Source: an uncultured Actinomycetes bacterium (GTDB lineage: Bacteria; Actinomycetota; Thermoleophilia; Solirubrobacterales; Thermoleophilaceae). From it: a stretch of DNA of 34,816 bases. This document shows, piece after piece, positions 7,838 to 15,358 of the stretch (within the stretch, counting starts at the first letter, position 1; every line of letters begins with the position of its first letter). The position numbers and the translations under genes were made by a program. The notes beneath the pieces were generated by a model. That model was given only the letters and a program-made list of their open reading frames with translations. It was not told where the DNA came from and made no database searches. Location: positions 1 to 34,816 of the forward strand of contig CAMLNW010000002.1 in NCBI GenBank assembly GCA_946481495.1, in the 5' to 3' direction.

Positions 7838-8740
7838 TCAAGCCGCCTCAGCGCCGAGCGCCGCGACCTCGCGGTTCTCGGCGAGGTGGCGCAGCGCCGC
7901 CTTCTCGAGGTTGCGCACGCTCTCGGACGAGACGCCCAGTTGGCGGCCGGCCTCGCGCAGCGGGACGGGCTCGGCGCCGTCGATGCCGTAGCGCAGGCGC
8001 AGCACCTGGCGCTCGTTCTCGGGCAGCTGGGCGACCGCGCGGCGCAGGCTCTGCGCGGTCAAGGCGACCTCGACCTCCTCGTCCGGCGGCGGCCGGTCCG
8101 AGGCCAGCAGGTCGCCGAACTCGGTCTGGCCCTCCTCGCCAACCTGGCGCTCGAGGCTGGTGATCGTGCGCGTCACCGCACGCACCTCCTCGATCTCGCC
8201 GACGGTCAGATCGCTGCCGGCGGCGATCTCCTCGTCGGTCGCCGGGCGGCCCTCGCGGGCGAGGAATTGGCGTTCGAAGAGGGCGATCTTGCGCTCGCGC
8301 TGGCCGATGTGGATCGGCAGGCGGATCGTCCGCGACTGGTTGCCGAGCCCGCGCTGGATCGCCTGGCGGATCCAGAACGTCGCATAGGTCGAGAACTTGT
8401 AGCCACGCCGCCAGTCGAACTTCTCACTCGCCCGGATCAGCCCGAGCACGCCCTCCTGGATCAGGTCGAGCAACGGCAGCTCCTGGCCCTGGTAGCGCTT
8501 CGCGAGCGAGACCACGAGCCGCAGATTCGAGTTGACGAGCTGCTCCTTGGCCGGCAGGTCGCCCTTCTCGATCCGCTGCGCCAGCTCGACCTCCTGCTCC
8601 TTGGTCAGCAGCGGGTAGTTGCGCAGCTCGCCGAGGAACATCCCGAGCGCGTCGCTCGTCGTAGCGGCCAGCTCGTCGGCCTCGACCATCACCTCAGACG
8701 GCTCGTCGACCTCGTCGAACGGTGTCCACTGATCGGCCAT
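7838..8740 (-). CDS. Sigma-70 family RNA polymerase sigma factor (primary-like, group 2)
   Basis: 300 residues with no long region 1.1. Region 1.2 ([32 protein letters not shown]) is recognised from LGMFLGEL and [10 protein letters not shown]. Region 2 follows with [49 protein letters not shown] (regions 2.3-2.4, -10 recognition) and then region 3 (RTIRLPIHI). Region 4 ends with [14 protein letters not shown] and the helix-turn-helix [23 protein letters not shown] (-35 recognition). Full regions 2-4 place it near RpoD/SigA/SigB-type factors, not ECF sigmas. The ATG at 8740 is favoured over the upstream in-frame start. TACGGT lies 6 nt before it and could be the -10 of a leaderless message. 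It follows the broken Nudix gene by about 66 bp on the same strand. Confidence 0.95.
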   Translation of the reverse strand: MADQWTPFDEVDEPSEVMVEADELAATTSDALGMFLGELRNYPLLTKEQEVELAQRIEKGDLPAKEQLVNSNLRLVVSLAKRYQGQELPLLDLIQEGVLGLIRASEKFDWRRGYKFSTYATFWIRQAIQRGLGNQSRTIRLPIHIGQRERKIALFERQFLAREGRPATDEEIAAGSDLTVGEIEEVRAVTRTITSLERQVGEEGQTEFGDLLASDRPPPDEEVEVALTAQSLRRAVAQLPENERQVLRLRYGIDGAEPVPLREAGRQLGVSSESVRNLEKAALRHLAENREVAALGAEAA

Positions 8741-8746
8741 GGATTC

Positions 8747-8752
8747 ACCGTA
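8747..8752 (-). promoter_or_regulatory. Candidate -10 TACGGT, sigma-factor gene
   Basis: TACGGT on the minus strand lies 6 nt before the ATG at 8740, matching TANNNT and predicting a transcript that begins at or near the start codon. No clear -35 is visible. Confidence 0.45.
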
Positions 8753-8806
8753 CCCCTCCGCGAGCGTGGGCAATCCGTATTTCTCCGCAGGCTGTTCGAA
8801 AGCGGC

Positions 8807-9119
8807 CTAGCCAGCCAGTTCGACCAGCCGGTCGAGGAACGCCGCCTGCGCCTTGACGATGCATGCGCGCGCCTCCTCGATGACGAACTTCGCCGAGCGC
8901 CACGACGTCTCCATCGGGAGCCGGCCGGCCGATCTCCTCCTCGAACTCGCGCCGCGCGGTCTCGAGCGAGTCCTCACCCTCCTCGCGCTGGCCCTTGGGA
9001 ATCGACCAGGCGGCGATGTCCTTGCGCGCCCAGTAGGGCCCGCCCATGTGACCCAGCATCACCTCGAGCCGGCCGTCGTCGCCACGGCGATAGAGCAGCA
9101 GGCCGGCGCTCTTGATCAT
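8807..9119 (-). pseudogene. Nudix hydrolase (COG4119-like) disrupted by an internal frame-changing deletion
   Basis: The ATG at 9119 overlaps the dehydrogenase stop (ATGA). The first 80 residues are a good COG4119-type start (MIKSAGLLLYRR, then GPYWARKDIAAWSIPKGQ) with an intact Nudix box at residues 43-65 (G-x5-E-x7-REFEEEIG). After GEVRHRGG the frame turns into Arg/Gly-rich nonsense that would end at 8745. In another frame the expected family ending is present: ARACIVKAQAAFLDRLVEL, stopping at 8807. The roughly 45 residues that normally separate these blocks (the TFELEWPP region) are missing. A deletion of about 130 bp that also shifted frame explains both. The catalytic helix would survive, but the fold would be incomplete, so it is probably non-functional. 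Confidence 0.75.
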
Positions 9120-10471
9120 TCCGCGGCACCGCCCAAGCCGACGCCACGAGCCGCTGCCCCGGTGAGCAAGGGCGCCGGCCGGTAGCGCTCCTCGCGGTAG
9201 TGGCTCCAGAGGCCGTCGAGCGTGTCGAGGACCTGATCGAGCCCGATCCGGCGCGACCACTCGACCGGCCCGCGCGGGTGGTTGAGCCCGAGCGTCAGGC
9301 CCGTGTCGACGTCGACGGCCGAGCCAACGCCCTCGCCGATCGCGAAGGCCGCCTCGTTGACGAGCTGGCAGACGACGCGCGCGAGAACGAGGCCGGGCGC
9401 GTCGCCGACCCACTCGCTGTGCAGACCGGCGCGTGCGGCAAGCTGCTCGACAGCCGGATCGCGCTCGCCGCACAGCTCGACCAGACCGGCGCCGGGCAGC
9501 AGCGAGTAGCCGACCGAACCGCGCGCGCCGAGCACGCGCGTCGAGCAGTCGACCAGGCCGGCGTCGGCGGCGAGCTGCCTGAAGTCCTCGCCGCCATTCG
9601 GCGCGGGCGGATCCTCCGGCCGGTACGGCTCACGCGAGTAGTCGTAGTAGCCACGCCCGCTCTTGCGACCGATCCGGCCCGCGGCGACCATCCGCGCCTG
9701 GATCGGGTTCGGCCGCCAGCGCGGCTCGCCGAACGACAGCGCGGCGAACGACTGCGCGACCTCGAGGCCGGTGTCGATCCCGACCAGGTCCATCAGCTCG
9801 AACGGGCCCATCCGGTAGCCGCCGCCGAGCCGGTAAATCCGGTCGATCGCGTCATGGGTCGCGATCCGCTCCTGCAGGCAGCGCAGCGCCTCGGTGTAGA
9901 ACGGCCGGCCACAGCGGTTGACGAGGAAACCGGGCCCATCGGCGGCCAGGATCACGTCCTTGCCCATCGCCGCGCCGACTTCGCGTGCGACGTCCAGCGC
10001 ACGGTCGCTCGTCTGGTCGGCGCGGATTACCTCCAAGAGCCGCATCAACGGCGGCGGGTTGAAGAAGTGCATCCCGACCACGTTCTCGGGCCGCTCAGCC
10101 GCGCTCGCCAGCGCCGTGACGGGAATCGACGACGTGTTCGTCGCCAGGACAGCGGCCGGCCCGCAGACCCGCGACAGGGCGCCGAACAGCTCCCGCTTGA
10201 GCTCGAGCCGCTCCGGCGCCGCCTCGATCGCCAGGTCGCAGCCGGCGAGGCCGTCGATCGACGGCGCGACTTCGAGCAGCCCGGCCGCGTCTTCGCCCGC
10301 GCGCCCCTTCTCGACCCAACGCGCCAACCCGCTCCGCACGCCTGCCTCGCCCTTCGCCAGCGCCTCGGGCAGCGGGTCGTGCAGCACGGTGACGAGACCG
10401 GCCGCGCAACCCAGCTGGGCGATTCCCGCCCCCATCGTGCCCGCGCCGGCGACCCCCAGCCGCCAGCTCAC
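9116..10471 (-). CDS. 3-hydroxyacyl-CoA dehydrogenase family protein (two C-terminal domains)
   Basis: 451 residues. The GTG start at 10471 overlaps the ATPase stop (GTGA). An N-terminal Rossmann domain begins GVAGAGTMGAGIAQ (about residues 6-19). It continues with DLAIEAAPERLELKRELF and TNTSSIPVTALA, and the active-site His and NPP loop GMHFFNPPPLMRLLEV. Then come GFLVNRCGRPFYTEAL and a first helical domain with PFELMDLVGIDTGLEV and a KSGRGYYDY turn. A second, weaker copy of the helical domain follows, ending LTLGLNHPRGPVEWS. This double C-terminal layout is seen in PaaH/PaaC-type enzymes, which oxidise 3-hydroxyacyl-CoAs with NAD+. Position in the import operon suggests it acts on the imported carbon skeleton. 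A 3-hydroxy acid such as carnitine is a less likely substrate. Confidence 0.93.
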   Translation of the reverse strand: MSWRLGVAGAGTMGAGIAQLGCAAGLVTVLHDPLPEALAKGEAGVRSGLARWVEKGRAGEDAAGLLEVAPSIDGLAGCDLAIEAAPERLELKRELFGALSRVCGPAAVLATNTSSIPVTALASAAERPENVVGMHFFNPPPLMRLLEVIRADQTSDRALDVAREVGAAMGKDVILAADGPGFLVNRCGRPFYTEALRCLQERIATHDAIDRIYRLGGGYRMGPFELMDLVGIDTGLEVAQSFAALSFGEPRWRPNPIQARMVAAGRIGRKSGRGYYDYSREPYRPEDPPAPNGGEDFRQLAADAGLVDCSTRVLGARGSVGYSLLPGAGLVELCGERDPAVEQLAARAGLHSEWVGDAPGLVLARVVCQLVNEAAFAIGEGVGSAVDVDTGLTLGLNHPRGPVEWSRRIGLDQVLDTLDGLWSHYREERYRPAPLLTGAAARGVGLGGAAE

Positions 10472-11541
10472 GCGCGATCCTCGGGCACGAGCACCACCTC
10501 CTGCCAGGGGGCGAAGAGCTCGACTGTCGCGCCGGGAGTCATGAGCATGGAGTCTCGCGCGTCGAGCAGCGCGACGACGGGACTGGCCCCGGAGACCTCG
10601 AGCGTCAGCTGACGCTCGTCGCCGAGCAGCAGCGTCTCGGCAACCGTTGCGCTCAGCCGCAGTGCCTGCTCAGCTCCCTCCAGGCGCAGGCTGCGCGGGC
10701 GCACCGCAAGCAGCGCCGGCCCCTTGGGATGGGTGGGAGCGGGGCAGCGAACAAGCTGGCCCTGACAGCGGACGTCGGCCGTCCCGTCGGCGCCCACGTC
10801 ATACGACTCGACCGCCAGCAGGTTTGCGTTGGCGAAGAAGCTCGCGACGAAGCTGCCCGGCGGCCTCCGGTAGAGGTCCTCGGGCGTGCCGACGCCGACG
10901 ATCCGCCCGTCGCGCATCACGGCGATGCGGTCCGAGAGCGCGAGCGCCTCGTGCTGATCGTGGGTGACGTAGACAATCGTCGCGCGCAAGTCCCGTTGGA
11001 TGCGGCGCAGCTCCTGCTCCATCTCGACGCGCAGCGTGCGGTCGAGCGCTCCAAGTGGCTCATCCATCAGGACCACCTGAGGGTCGTAGGCAAGCGCGCG
11101 TCCAAGCGCCACGCGCTGCTGCTCGCCTCCCGAAAGCTGCCGCGGGTAGCGATCGCCGTAGCCCGCGAGCCGCACCAGTTCGAGCACCTCGGCGACACGG
11201 CGCTCACGGTCCGCTCGGGACCAGCGTCGCGCCTTTAGCCCGTACCCCACGTTCTCCGCGACGGTCATGTGCGGGAACAGCGCGTAGTCCTGGAAGACCA
11301 TCCCCACCTCGCGCTCGGCCGGCGCCATCCGCGCAACGTCGCGGCCCCGGATCGCCACCGTTCCGGCACTCGGAGACTCGAAACCGGCGACGATCGACAA
11401 CAGCGTTGTCTTGCCCGACCCGCTCGGCCCGAGCAGCGAGACGAGCTCGCCTGGCGCCACGCTCAAGTCGACCTGGTCGAGCGCAACGACCTTGCCGTAG
11501 GACTTGGCGACACCGCGCAGCTCCAGCGCCGGCGCCGTCAT
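10468..11541 (-). CDS. ABC importer ATPase, polyamine/spermidine (PotA) type
   Basis: 357 residues. The ATG at 11541 overlaps the permease stop (ATGA); the longer upstream frame is only a shadow of the permease gene. Walker A GPSGSGKT at 38-45, Q-loop (MVFQDYALFPHMT), signature LSGGEQQR, Walker B VVLMDEPLGALD and switch His in VTHDQHEAL are all intact. A C-terminal TOBE-like region (about 270-350, with LLAVRPRSLRLEG and TVAETLLLGDE) is usual in PotA/FbpC/CysA-type importers. It powers the two permeases encoded immediately upstream. With PotD-like binding protein and PotB/PotC-like permeases, the best substrate guess is a polyamine or other small cationic or zwitterionic amine. Confidence 0.95.
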   Translation of the reverse strand: MTAPALELRGVAKSYGKVVALDQVDLSVAPGELVSLLGPSGSGKTTLLSIVAGFESPSAGTVAIRGRDVARMAPAEREVGMVFQDYALFPHMTVAENVGYGLKARRWSRADRERRVAEVLELVRLAGYGDRYPRQLSGGEQQRVALGRALAYDPQVVLMDEPLGALDRTLRVEMEQELRRIQRDLRATIVYVTHDQHEALALSDRIAVMRDGRIVGVGTPEDLYRRPPGSFVASFFANANLLAVESYDVGADGTADVRCQGQLVRCPAPTHPKGPALLAVRPRSLRLEGAEQALRLSATVAETLLLGDERQLTLEVSGASPVVALLDARDSMLMTPGATVELFAPWQEVVLVPEDRA

Positions 11542-12374
11542 CGCCGCCGCTCGGCGATCCAGGCAACGCCCATCACCAGCAGACCCGTCCCGGCCATCAT
11601 CAGCGTCGCGATCGCGGTGATCACAGGACTCGTCCCAAAGCGCGCCGAGTCGAGGATCGCCTTGGGAAGGGTCGTCAGGTCCGCTCCGCCGACGAAGTTG
11701 ACCAGCACCGCCTCCTCGAAGCTCGCGACGAAGGCAAGCAACGCGCTCGCGACGATCGCCGGCGTCAACAGCCGGATGGTAATCCCGAGCACGGCACGGA
11801 TCCTGCTCGCGCCCGCGGTCATCGCGACGAGCTCCAGCGTCGGCGACAGCCGGCTGAGCGCCGCGGTCACGACGATCAGCACCACCGGCACGGCGAGCGT
11901 CACGTTCACCAGCACGAGCCCGGCGAAGGTCCCACGCAGACCGACCTGCGCGAGCACTCCGTAGAGCGCGACCGCGAACGCGGCGATCGGGACGATGATC
12001 CCGGCTAGGCCGGCGGCGTAGAAGAGGTTGCGTCCCGGCAGCCGGCTGCGCTGGATCGCGAAGGCCGCTGGCACCCCGATCGCGAGCGACAGCGCGGCGA
12101 CCGTCGCCGAGACCTCGAACGAGAGCCGCAGCGCGGCCCCCCAGGTCGCGTCCTGGAAGAGCTCCCGGTACTGCGTCAGGCCCCATGTGTCGGGCGGGAA
12201 GGCGAAGTAGTCGTCACCCGAGAACGAGACGATCACGTTGACCAGGACCGGCACCAGCATCGCGACGACCATCGCCGCCACCAGCGCGATGCCGAGCGCC
12301 CGAGCGCCGCGGTCGACGAGCGCCGTGCGCCGCAGGCGCCGCGCCCGCGCGGTCGGGGTGCTCGACGCCGCCAT
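11538..12374 (-). CDS. ABC importer permease, PotC-like
   Basis: 278 residues with a basic N-terminus and six predicted membrane segments, the first at about 28-50. The coupling helix is recognised by the EAA-type loop LELVAMTAGASRIRAVLGITI (cited by its core AMTAGASRIRAVLG). After the first segment it has GDDYFAFPPDTWGLTQYREL, typical of PotC-type inner-membrane components. The ATG at 12374 overlaps the preceding permease stop by one base (TGATG). The next gene begins inside its own stop (ATGA). Tight coupling on both sides argues that this and its partner permease form one heterodimer with the ATPase. Confidence 0.93.
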   Translation of the reverse strand: MAASSTPTARARRLRRTALVDRGARALGIALVAAMVVAMLVPVLVNVIVSFSGDDYFAFPPDTWGLTQYRELFQDATWGAALRLSFEVSATVAALSLAIGVPAAFAIQRSRLPGRNLFYAAGLAGIIVPIAAFAVALYGVLAQVGLRGTFAGLVLVNVTLAVPVVLIVVTAALSRLSPTLELVAMTAGASRIRAVLGITIRLLTPAIVASALLAFVASFEEAVLVNFVGGADLTTLPKAILDSARFGTSPVITAIATLMMAGTGLLVMGVAWIAERRR

Positions 12375-13186
12375 CACGCCGCCGCCCGCCGGAGCCGGCT
12401 CCGGCCGGCGGCTAGCAGCGCCACGGCGACCACCGCGAGCGCGACGACGAGCAGGATCACCGACGCCGCGTAGGCGAGCTCGAGGTCGTAGGAGGCGAAG
12501 ACGTAGTCCTGGATCAAGGTCGCCATGAACGGCGCCTGGGCGCCGCCGACCAGCACCGGGGTGATGTAGAAGCCGAGCGAGACGGCGAACACGAGCGCGA
12601 ATGCGGCCAGGAGGCCGGGCAGCGCAAGTGGCAGTGTCACGGTCGCCGCGGCGCGCAGGCGCGAGGCGCCGAGGCCGCGCGCCGCCGCGATCAGCGACTG
12701 GTCGATCGTCAGCAGCACGCCGTAGAGCGCAAACGCCGCGGGCGGGATCATCGTGTAGAGGATCCCGATCGCAACTCCACTCGTGCTGTAGAGCAGGGAC
12801 GCCGGCCCCAGGCCAAGCGTCCCCAGCAGGTCGTTCAGCGGGCCGTCCTCGGCGAACATCAGCACGATCGCATAGTTGCGCGTTACCGACCCCAAGAAGA
12901 AGGGCACGAGCAGCGCGACCCAGATTGCTGTCCGCACCCAGCGGCTGCGCGCCGTCCTGGCGTACCAAGCCATCAGCCCGCCGATCGCCACGGCAGCCAG
13001 CGCCACGATGACCGCTACGACCACCGTCGTGACGAGCGCCCGCCGACCGGCGGGGCTTTCGAGCACGATCCGGTAGCTCTCTAGCCCGCCGCCCGACAGC
13101 GAGTCGACGACTAGCTTGACCAGCGGATAGCCGACGAAGCAGGCCAGCAGGACCGCGAGCAGCGCCAGCGCGCCTCTGCTGCCCAC
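12374..13186 (-). CDS. ABC importer permease, PotB-like
   Basis: 270 residues, six predicted membrane segments. The GTG at 13186 puts a short MGSRG-like N-terminus before the first segment, and the gene follows the binding-protein stop by 7 bp. An EAA-type coupling loop is visible as IAAARGLGASRLRAAATVTLP, within which the Ala-Gly core ARGLGASRLRA is typical. Tyr-rich YARTARSRW and VPFFLGSVTRNYA also fit PotB/PotH-type permeases. It partners with the PotC-like protein. The final bases (TGATG) start the next cistron. Confidence 0.92.
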   Translation of the reverse strand: MGSRGALALLAVLLACFVGYPLVKLVVDSLSGGGLESYRIVLESPAGRRALVTTVVVAVIVALAAVAIGGLMAWYARTARSRWVRTAIWVALLVPFFLGSVTRNYAIVLMFAEDGPLNDLLGTLGLGPASLLYSTSGVAIGILYTMIPPAAFALYGVLLTIDQSLIAAARGLGASRLRAAATVTLPLALPGLLAAFALVFAVSLGFYITPVLVGGAQAPFMATLIQDYVFASYDLELAYAASVILLVVALAVVAVALLAAGRSRLRRAAA

Positions 13187-13193
13187 GATCCGC

Positions 13194-14300
13194 CTAGCCT
13201 CCGCGGACGAAGTCCTGGTACCGCCGGTCCAGCTCCTTGGTGTGGGTGGCGTACCACTCGAAGTTGGGCGTCGCCATCAGGTCGAAGTTGCGCGGGTTGT
13301 CCGCGAGCTCCCCGGCCAGCTTCGGCGACAGCTGCTCGATCGCCTCCGGATGCGGCGGCGAGGAGTGGATCTCCTTGGCCCACTGCGCCTGGCCCGCGGG
13401 ATGGGTGGCGATCCAGGCCATCAGCTCGAACGCCTCGTCGGTGTTGGGAGCACCCGCGGGCACGACCCAGTAGCCGGGCTCGAGCGCGCCGCCGGACCAG
13501 TTGACCTCGATGTCCATCCCATCGGCCAGGAGGCTGTAGGCGCGGTTGCTCCAGAGGATCCCCATGTCGGCCTCGCCGCTGCGGATCACCTGCTCCTGCT
13601 GGTCGCCCGATTGCCAGAAGACGTCGATCTTCGGCTTGATGCGGTCGAGCTCGGCAAAGGCGGAGTCCATGTCGATCGGCGTGGTCGCCGTCTCCGACGC
13701 GGGAACGCCGGACGCGACCTGGGCGGTCGTGACGGCCATCAGCGAGCCGATCCCGGCGAAGGTCCTGCTCTGTGGGAACTTCTCCGTGTCGTAGAACTCG
13801 GCCATGTCCTGCGGGCACCGCTCCATGCGCTCCATGTTGCACGCGATCACGTTGCCGATGTTGCCGAAGGAAAACCCGAACGACGTCACCTTGTCAGGGC
13901 CGAGCTCCTTCTCGAGCTCTGCCTTCAGGTCCGCGGGCATCTGGGCCAGATAGCCCTTCTGGTCGAGGATGTACGCCGCGTCGGCCGTCAACGTCACGAG
14001 GTCCCACTCGACCTCGCCGGCCTCGTTCTGGGCCTCGATGCCGGCAAGCTGAGTGCCCGGTGCGGCGACGACGCGGGTCTTCGGCCCGACCTCCTGCTCG
14101 AAGTCGTCGAAGAACGCCGTGCCCATGGCCTCGTCGAAGGCGCCACCCCAGCTTCCAACCGTCAGCGTGACATCTGACGCTTGCGAGCTTTCTTCGTCGT
14201 TGCCGTCGTCACCACAAGCCGTGAGCGCCAATGCGCTTGCGACCGCTACCGCGAAGATGGCCAAGACCGACATCCAACCCCTGTGACGGGACATTCGCAT
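13194..14300 (-). CDS. Extracellular solute-binding lipoprotein, PotD-like
   Basis: 368 residues. A basic N-terminus and hydrophobic core end in the lipobox LTAC, with Cys29 as the lipidated residue, then an acidic linker (GDDGNDEESS). The mature protein opens LTVGSWGGAFDEAM, the SxGG start of the spermidine/putrescine-type binding proteins. Later blocks WDLVTLTADAAYIL, GDQQEQVIRSGEADMGILWS and PAGAPNTDEAFELMAWI also fit. AGGGAG lies upstream; the ATG at 14300 is close to it (3 nt) and an ATG at 14294 is better spaced (9 nt), so the start is uncertain by two codons. It delivers ligand to the two permeases encoded next. About 78 bp separate it from BKACE. Confidence 0.92.
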   Translation of the reverse strand: MRMSRHRGWMSVLAIFAVAVASALALTACGDDGNDEESSQASDVTLTVGSWGGAFDEAMGTAFFDDFEQEVGPKTRVVAAPGTQLAGIEAQNEAGEVEWDLVTLTADAAYILDQKGYLAQMPADLKAELEKELGPDKVTSFGFSFGNIGNVIACNMERMERCPQDMAEFYDTEKFPQSRTFAGIGSLMAVTTAQVASGVPASETATTPIDMDSAFAELDRIKPKIDVFWQSGDQQEQVIRSGEADMGILWSNRAYSLLADGMDIEVNWSGGALEPGYWVVPAGAPNTDEAFELMAWIATHPAGQAQWAKEIHSSPPHPEAIEQLSPKLAGELADNPRNFDLMATPNFEWYATHTKELDRRYQDFVRGG

Positions 14301-14378
14301 CGTCTCCCTAGTTCGATCTCGCCCCGGAAGCAACACCCTGGGTAACCGTTCGTCTCCGGCTTGACGAACGGCGCCAAG

Positions 14379-15248
14379 CTAACCGGCGGCGATGCGCAAG
14401 TCAACCGGGCGCGACCTCGCCGATGCCCGACCCATCTCGACCTGCCCGCGACCCGGCCCGACGAGGCCGAGGATCTCGCGTGCCTCCTCCGGCGTCGCCA
14501 GCGGACGATCGAAGTCGTCGACAATCCGGACGACTCGCTGCACCAACTCCTCGTTCGTCGCCGGGACGTCCTCCACGAGCCAGAGGTTGTCCTCCAGGCC
14601 GGTGCGCACATGCCCACCAGCGATCAAGCAGAGCATGTTCAGCCGTAGCTGGCCGCCGCCGATCCCAGCGACCGACCAGATGGCGTTCGCGGGAAGCAGC
14701 GAGCTCAACAGGAGCACCCGCTCGAGCGGGTCCGGCACACCGGCGTCGATGACGAGTTGAACGCGGAGCGGATCGTCCAGCAGCCCCTCGTCGCGCAAGC
14801 GCAGCAGCGCGCGGACGTGCCCAAGATGGTGACAGCGGATCTCCGCTGCCGTGCCGGCGTTCTGGAACGCCGCCAGCGTCCTGCGCAGCAGTGGCATCGG
14901 CCCCTCGACCGCGGCGTCGCCGATCCGGCAATCCAGCGACGCGATCTCCGGTCGTAGCTCGAGACAGTCCAGCCTGCTCTTGTCCCGCGCGCCGCAGGCA
15001 AGCTCGAGGATCACATCGCAACCGGCCGCGCGGATACCTTCGATCAAGGGCGCGAAATGCTCGGCGCGGCTGCTTGGCGCGCCGTCGCGATCTCTGGCGC
15101 GGAGGTGGATCACCGCCGCGCCGGCGTCCCAAGCGGCAAGCGCATCCGCGACGACCTGCTCATCGGTCACCGGAATCGGAAAGCCCTCGGCCCGATTCCC
15201 CCTCGAGCCCGCCAACGCCGCCTGTACGACAACCGGGGTGTGTCCCAC
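14379..15248 (-). CDS. Beta-keto acid cleavage enzyme (BKACE, DUF849)
   Basis: 289 residues. The GTG at 15248 follows AGGAGG with 7 nt spacing and gives the usual family start (TPVVVQAALAGSRGN). The longer open frame upstream has no family character. BKACE enzymes condense a beta-keto acid with acetyl-CoA to give acetoacetate and a new CoA thioester, using a divalent metal. Family blocks seen are IPVTDEQVVADALAAWDAGA, IHLRARDRDG (48-54), LELACG, HHLGHVRALL and GGHVRTGLEDNLWL (Glu219 in the GxED motif). The metal-binding HxHxRD motif reads HLRARD here: the second His is Arg50. The enzyme heads the importer operon. Its true substrate is unknown; relatives act on 3-keto-5-aminohexanoate and dehydrocarnitine. 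Confidence 0.88.
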   Translation of the reverse strand: MGHTPVVVQAALAGSRGNRAEGFPIPVTDEQVVADALAAWDAGAAVIHLRARDRDGAPSSRAEHFAPLIEGIRAAGCDVILELACGARDKSRLDCLELRPEIASLDCRIGDAAVEGPMPLLRRTLAAFQNAGTAAEIRCHHLGHVRALLRLRDEGLLDDPLRVQLVIDAGVPDPLERVLLLSSLLPANAIWSVAGIGGGQLRLNMLCLIAGGHVRTGLEDNLWLVEDVPATNEELVQRVVRIVDDFDRPLATPEEAREILGLVGPGRGQVEMGRASARSRPVDLRIAAG

Positions 15249-15312
15249 GTCAACCCTCCTGCATCGTGTTCCCCTCGCTCGCGTCGAGGTTTGCACAGGC
15301 CAACGCCACATC

Positions 15313-15325
15313 CAATTGGGACAAA
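15313..15325 (-). promoter_or_regulatory. Candidate regulator site upstream of BKACE (copy 1 of 13-bp motif)
   Basis: The plus-strand 13-mer CAATTGGGACAAA (minus: TTTGTCCCAATTG) lies 65 nt before the BKACE start. An identical copy in the same orientation precedes the PucR gene. It is unusually AT-rich for this window and contains the palindrome CAATTG. Probably a binding site of the adjacent PucR protein (inference). Confidence 0.6.
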
Positions 15326-15358
15326 GATGAATCTGAACGGGTCTTTTTGTTCTGATTG

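Noticed and set aside
9116..10471. Reading the dehydrogenase as L-carnitine 3-dehydrogenase, giving a carnitine operon with BKACE
   Set aside because: The protein has the two-domain C-terminus of PaaH-type hydroxyacyl-CoA dehydrogenases and is longer than carnitine dehydrogenases; no betaine or carnitine-specific gene accompanies it.
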